DNA of 64,000 bases from Rhizobium sp. ZPR4 (GTDB lineage Bacteria > Pseudomonadota > Alphaproteobacteria > Rhizobiales > Rhizobiaceae): positions 62,001 to 126,000 of the forward strand of contig NZ_CP157970.1 of assembly GCF_040215725.1 (NCBI RefSeq), read 5' to 3'. This document shows positions 60,629 through 64,000 of the stretch, piece after piece. The translations under genes were made by a program, and so were the position numbers. The notes under the pieces were generated by a model. It did not search any database, was not told the DNA's origin, and saw only the letters and a list, made by a program, of their open reading frames with translations. Every line of letters begins with the position of its first letter. Position 1 is the stretch's first letter.

Positions 60629-62466
60629 AGACGAGCCTGCATTTTGAGGCACCTGCCGATCTTTCCGTTGGGCGCGTGCGCATCAGTGATCCGCAAAAGG
60701 TTATCGCCGACTGGATAGCGACGCCGGAGCTGCACAGTTTTTTGGCCGATGATCTCGCTCCTGGCGTTTATTCCGCCGAGATTTCGCCGGCGGGCCTTGC
60801 TCCCCAAGCAGTGCTCTTCGAGGTTAAGGAAGGGCAGGCCAATACGGTGTCGCTGCCAACATTCATGGCGCTGGCTTCCGGGGGAGGCAACACCAGCTTC
60901 TATGATACGACGACCCAACGCGCAACGGCGCAAGTCCCGATGACGGAATTGCTCTCGTCGGCGGGGATCATCGATGAGTTCAAGCTCTCGCCGTCCGAGA
61001 CACGAAGCTTTGAGCCGCTGCGTCTCGCCACTGCACCCAGGCGGATATCGGTAGCGTTGTCACAGGAAGCGCCTGGCAGCAGGGAATCCTATGGCCCCTA
61101 CCAAGGAAGCCATCGCCTCGAACTGGCGGTAAACGCGCTTAGAATAGAACTGCATCGATCGGAGCAAGGGTTCAAGCCTCGCGAGCGCGTGAGATTGTCA
61201 TCGTCAATCGAGTCGGATCGCATAGAGCGATGCCTCGTGCCGATGTATCTTGGCGGAACGACCATTGAGATGACTCCTTCTCATCTGTTCACCTCGGATA
61301 TTACCATCCAGATCATGCCCGTTGATATCCGTTTGCGTGCCATGGTTCGGGCTCTGGCGGCAGGAACCGTTGCCGAAGCGAAAGCGGTCAAGGCATCCGT
61401 CGAATCGAAGGATGCTGCCTCGATCGTTCCGCCTGCTCCATCTGACGACCCTTGGGCCGCAATGGTCTATGGACTGCTGACACTTCGGTTTCCGGAGGTA
61501 TTTCCTCTCTTGGAGGACACGTGGACAAGGGACTTGCTGCTCCACGCCGGTTGGGCATTCGATGCTCACATCGTCCGCGCGTGCTGTATTCTGAGGTCAG
61601 CCACCGAGTATCACGATGATCAGGTCGCCGCCGCGGTCGCAGCCGCAAAACACCTCGAAATGGCCCAGGTTGCAGGGGCGCCCTACTATTCCTACAGCAA
61701 TGAGCTTTTTGGAGAAATGATTGGAGGTTTGTCCGAATCGCCAGGCAAAGTAGAGGCTCCATTCCTTCCTGAAGCCTCGCGAGATCTGATTATCAGAATG
61801 CTGCAGCGCTGGAATCGCGAGTTCGCATTGCAGCGCGGTGCGGGAGTTGCGTTTTCATGGCTGCGTCGGGATCTAAAGGCGTTGAAAGAGAACGGAAGTT
61901 TGGTTCCCAATCGAAGATCAACCGGCGTGTTGAGAGCCCGGGATACGACTGTCATATTTCAAGGGACGTTGTCTGCAGGCAGCATTACCCTGGGCAACGC
62001 GGCGGTTGCCGCTCCTGAGGATTCGCAGGCTTCGGATGAAGCGAGCCTTCCCGTTCACGGGAGTTCGTTTACGGAAAAGCTCGATTATCCGGCACTCCAT
62101 CGTGAACCAGGGCCATTTGACGATCCAAACTCCGGGCGTTTCGGTGGGCAGTCTGAACACGATGGCTTTCGCCTCAGCGCCTCCTTCGGGCCTCCGAGGA
62201 AACGACGAGATTGGGTGTCGGTTACCTTGGAGATACTTGCCGACCAGAGTGTCGGCGTCGAGCTTGGGACTGAGGCTTGGTTCTTTCTCCACCCCACATT
62301 CTCACCTTCGCGTGTAAAAGTGGTTTTCAGAGGGAACCGCGCAGCACTTTCCGTGGAAGCGTGGGGTGGTTTTACCGTAGGGGTCTGGATACCGAGCGCG
62401 AAGGTCGAGTTGGAAAGCGACCTCGCGCAACTTAGTTACGCGCCGCGCATCATACAGGAGAGATAA
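60625..62466 (+). CDS. Unrecognised 613-residue protein coupled to the caspase gene
   Basis: Not recognised. The ATG overlaps the caspase stop (ATGA), indicating coupled translation. Residues 1-80 look like a small beta-sandwich (LHFEAPADLSVGRVRISDPQ, LAPGVYSAEISPAGLAPQAV). The middle is mixed with a helical part at about 225-400 (RAMVRALAAGTVAEAKAVKA, CCILRSATEYHDDQVAAAVA). The last about 100 residues are again beta-rich (WVSVTLEILADQSVGVELGT, VEAWGGFTVGVWIPS). No signal peptide, membrane helix, P-loop or catalytic motif seen. It could be a substrate, sensor or scaffold of the protease. Confidence 0.7.
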   Translation: MKTSLHFEAPADLSVGRVRISDPQKVIADWIATPELHSFLADDLAPGVYSAEISPAGLAPQAVLFEVKEGQANTVSLPTFMALASGGGNTSFYDTTTQRATAQVPMTELLSSAGIIDEFKLSPSETRSFEPLRLATAPRRISVALSQEAPGSRESYGPYQGSHRLELAVNALRIELHRSEQGFKPRERVRLSSSIESDRIERCLVPMYLGGTTIEMTPSHLFTSDITIQIMPVDIRLRAMVRALAAGTVAEAKAVKASVESKDAASIVPPAPSDDPWAAMVYGLLTLRFPEVFPLLEDTWTRDLLLHAGWAFDAHIVRACCILRSATEYHDDQVAAAVAAAKHLEMAQVAGAPYYSYSNELFGEMIGGLSESPGKVEAPFLPEASRDLIIRMLQRWNREFALQRGAGVAFSWLRRDLKALKENGSLVPNRRSTGVLRARDTTVIFQGTLSAGSITLGNAAVAAPEDSQASDEASLPVHGSSFTEKLDYPALHREPGPFDDPNSGRFGGQSEHDGFRLSASFGPPRKRRDWVSVTLEILADQSVGVELGTEAWFFLHPTFSPSRVKVVFRGNRAALSVEAWGGFTVGVWIPSAKVELESDLAQLSYAPRIIQER

Positions 62467-62950
62467 TTAGTTTTCATTCGTATTAGCGGCCCCGAGCTCA
62501 TGTGCTGCCGTGAATTCAGAGCGGCCGTTTGCTCGCACGATGCATGCGGGGAAGGCGGCTTTCCGTCGGAGGATCTACAAATGGCGTCAACTGACAACGA
62601 TTTATGGTAGAAATTATATTTTATATGCGCTTGGGCGCCAGTCAATACAACAGATCAAATACTCCGCAGGCCTAAGCTTTCGATCATTCAATGATGCCAG
62701 AACAAACGAATTCTCAAGCGCATTCTGAATAACAATCAAGCGGTCTGGATTGAGTGTGTATTAATACATGCCGCCAAGTTCAATAATTGTGATCCTCAAT
62801 GATAGCAACGCTGGTGCAGATCGCCGGATGGTATTGACAAGCGAATCATCTATTCATCAACATTTCATGCAAAATGTCTTCTGATGTAGAGATACTTGTT
62901 GCGCGCAGAGTTTGTGATAGTCTTTCGTCTCAAAACTGAGGAGTTGGCCC
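62467..62950. other. AT-rich gene-free interval before the cyclase gene
   Basis: 484 bases, clearly AT-richer than the flanks, without a supported gene. It separates the caspase operon from the nucleotidyl cyclase and presumably carries the cyclase promoter; GAGGAG lies eight bases before the ATG at 62951. No hairpin with a T-run was noticed. Confidence 0.4.
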
Positions 62951-64000
62951 ATGAATGCCCATCAAGCCATATCCCAATTCTTGGCGGAGTTCTGTCCGAG
63001 CCCGACGAGTCTCGAAGCATTTTTTCTCAATGCTGCGAGGCGGGTTTTGAACCTGAGAGACGGCCAGCTACTCTGCCGCAAGGGTGATGAAGCCGATGAA
63101 ATGTGGCTTATATTGAAGGGGCAGGTCCGGGTTGAAGACCGCGGTCTGATCGCCGTACGGAGCGTCGGCGAGATCGTTGGCGAGGTTGCTTTCGTAAGAG
63201 TTGCGCCAAAGCTACGACTGCGCGGTGCGGATATGGTGGCGCTCGGGGAGCTGACCGCGTTGCGCATAGACGCTTCGCTGCTTGAGGAAATGGACCAGGC
63301 CCAACGCCTAGTTTGGAAAGATACGTTGCTTGCTGTATTGGCAGGCAAACTTGACCAGGCTCAAGGGCAGCGTGCTGATCTTAACTCGTCTTCCTCGGTG
63401 ATGCGTGATGTCATGCAGCATTTCGTGTGCGCAGAAGCCTTTAGCGCCGCGTGGGCGGCGATCACGGATCAGGGTTTCTCCCGGATCGATCCGGAGGTTT
63501 GCCAAGCCATCGTGTGGTTCAGTGACATAGCAGGGTTTTCGTCTTACGCCGCAGACCTTGGCCCGGCCGAGGTCGGTGGTATCGTTCGCGAAATAATGGA
63601 TGTGCAAACAGCAATCGTTGCCAGCGCTGGCGGTCAGGTCGACAAATACATGGGCGATGGACTTATGTGCTTCTGGCGAGTTCCCGACGATGTCAGATTG
63701 AAGCGCTTTGTCCCGCGAGCCGTCACCGCCGCGCTTGAAGCTGGCTCGACCCTCGGGGGATTGATCAAGGAACGCGGACTGCCGCTTGACGTCCGGATAG
63801 GCATGCATATCGGCAAGGTGACGGTAGGAGATTTTGGCGGAGCCAATCGTGTCGCATTTACCCTGATTGGAGAAACCGTCAACACCGCCAGCCGCTACGA
63901 ACAAGCCCGCACGGCAACCGATGGGCTTCCTCTTGGACGGGTAAGAATAAGTGATGCGCTTTTTGAGGCGCTGCCAGACGACCTACGCTCGAATTTTGAC
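62951..64000 (+). CDS. Cyclic-nucleotide-binding domain plus class III adenylate/guanylate cyclase (3' end outside window)
   Basis: 350 residues visible from ATG 62951 with no stop before the window ends. Residues about 25-130 form a cNMP-binding (CAP_ED) domain: LRDGQLLCRKGDEADEMWLI, LKGQVRVEDRGLIAVRSVGE, IVGEVAFVRVAPKLR. The cyclase domain starts near 190: VWFSDIAGFSSYAADLGP (first metal Asp), QVDKYMGDGLMCFWRVPDD (GDG with second Asp), RIGMHIGKVTVGDFGGANRV and FTLIGETVNTASRYEQA (transition-state Asn and Arg). Substrate-selecting residues (Lys of VDKYMGDG) fit adenylate cyclase. Product could feed back on its own sensor domain. No link to the caspase operon is proven. Confidence 0.88.
   Translation, partial: MNAHQAISQFLAEFCPSPTSLEAFFLNAARRVLNLRDGQLLCRKGDEADEMWLILKGQVRVEDRGLIAVRSVGEIVGEVAFVRVAPKLRLRGADMVALGELTALRIDASLLEEMDQAQRLVWKDTLLAVLAGKLDQAQGQRADLNSSSSVMRDVMQHFVCAEAFSAAWAAITDQGFSRIDPEVCQAIVWFSDIAGFSSYAADLGPAEVGGIVREIMDVQTAIVASAGGQVDKYMGDGLMCFWRVPDDVRLKRFVPRAVTAALEAGSTLGGLIKERGLPLDVRIGMHIGKVTVGDFGGANRVAFTLIGETVNTASRYEQARTATDGLPLGRVRISDALFEALPDDLRSNFD

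Noticed and set aside
62467..62950. AT-rich interval as an origin or attachment site
   Set aside because: No iterons, replication gene, tRNA 3' end or integrase was seen nearby.

Overview
The window looks like accessory DNA of an alphaproteobacterium of the Rhizobium/Agrobacterium group. Pointers to this are the Agrobacterium-like type VI secretion (T6SS) cargo modules (VgrG, DUF2169, thiolase-like, DUF4150-PAAR), the high-GC codon use, rhizobial-type IS630/IS5/Tn3 remnants and a LuxI/LuxR pair. No rRNA, tRNA, replication gene or CRISPR array was seen. All assignments come from reading the sequence; no database search was run.

Layout. (1) 1-5.1 kb: 3' end of one RHS/YD-repeat protein, then a complete secreted RHS polymorphic toxin with an N-terminal C39-like cysteine peptidase domain, a short DUF4258-like toxin tip and a downstream immunity candidate. 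(2) 5.3-12.6 kb: VOC protein, a Tn3-family transposon core whose resolvase carries a nonsense codon, a nucleotidyltransferase gene, an IS630 remnant, a TPR/ATP-grasp protein and a serine-recombinase remnant. (3) 12.6-24.4 kb: a GNAT enzyme and two divergent T6SS cargo modules. The minus-strand module is VgrG, a small protein, a PD-(D/E)XK nuclease effector and an immunity candidate. The plus-strand module is an AP2 protein, a stand-alone VgrG-tail-like protein, DUF2169, a thiolase-like protein, a PAAR/VRR-NUC-like effector and a DUF3396 immunity protein. (4) 24.7-53.9 kb: an island bounded by two 148-bp inverted repeats (144 of 148 bases identical) that is rich in phosphonate genes. It holds a second ATP-grasp protein, VapBC, PhnM with a DeoR regulator, a two-component flavin monooxygenase, a peptide-type ABC importer with a metallophosphoesterase, and a PhnF-like regulator. 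It also holds a phosphonate biosynthesis operon (PEP mutase, aminotransferase, cytidylyltransferase-like enzyme, CDP-alcohol phosphotransferase, asparagine-synthetase-like enzyme, DUF4392 protein, EamA exporter), two related regulators of which one has no DNA-binding domain, a degenerate AlaX-like protein, and a luxR-luxI-luxR cassette with a lux-box-like palindrome. (5) 54.4-62.5 kb: lipoprotein, membrane patatin-like phospholipase, alpha/beta hydrolase, caspase-fold protease and a large unrecognised protein, in an operon-like row. (6) 62.95 kb to the end: a cyclic-nucleotide-binding plus class III nucleotidyl cyclase protein, cut by the window edge.

How the genes may work together (inference). 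The central operon should make phosphonopyruvate, transaminate it (no phosphonopyruvate decarboxylase is present), activate a phosphonate as a CMP ester and transfer it to an alcohol or lipid, with the amide-forming and exporter genes tailoring and exporting the product. The neighbouring quorum-sensing genes and a GTATATCTC palindrome in the divergent promoter are candidate controls. The importer, phosphoesterase and PhnM could recover related compounds. The hydrolase-caspase operon is the best candidate for an undescribed effector or defence system.
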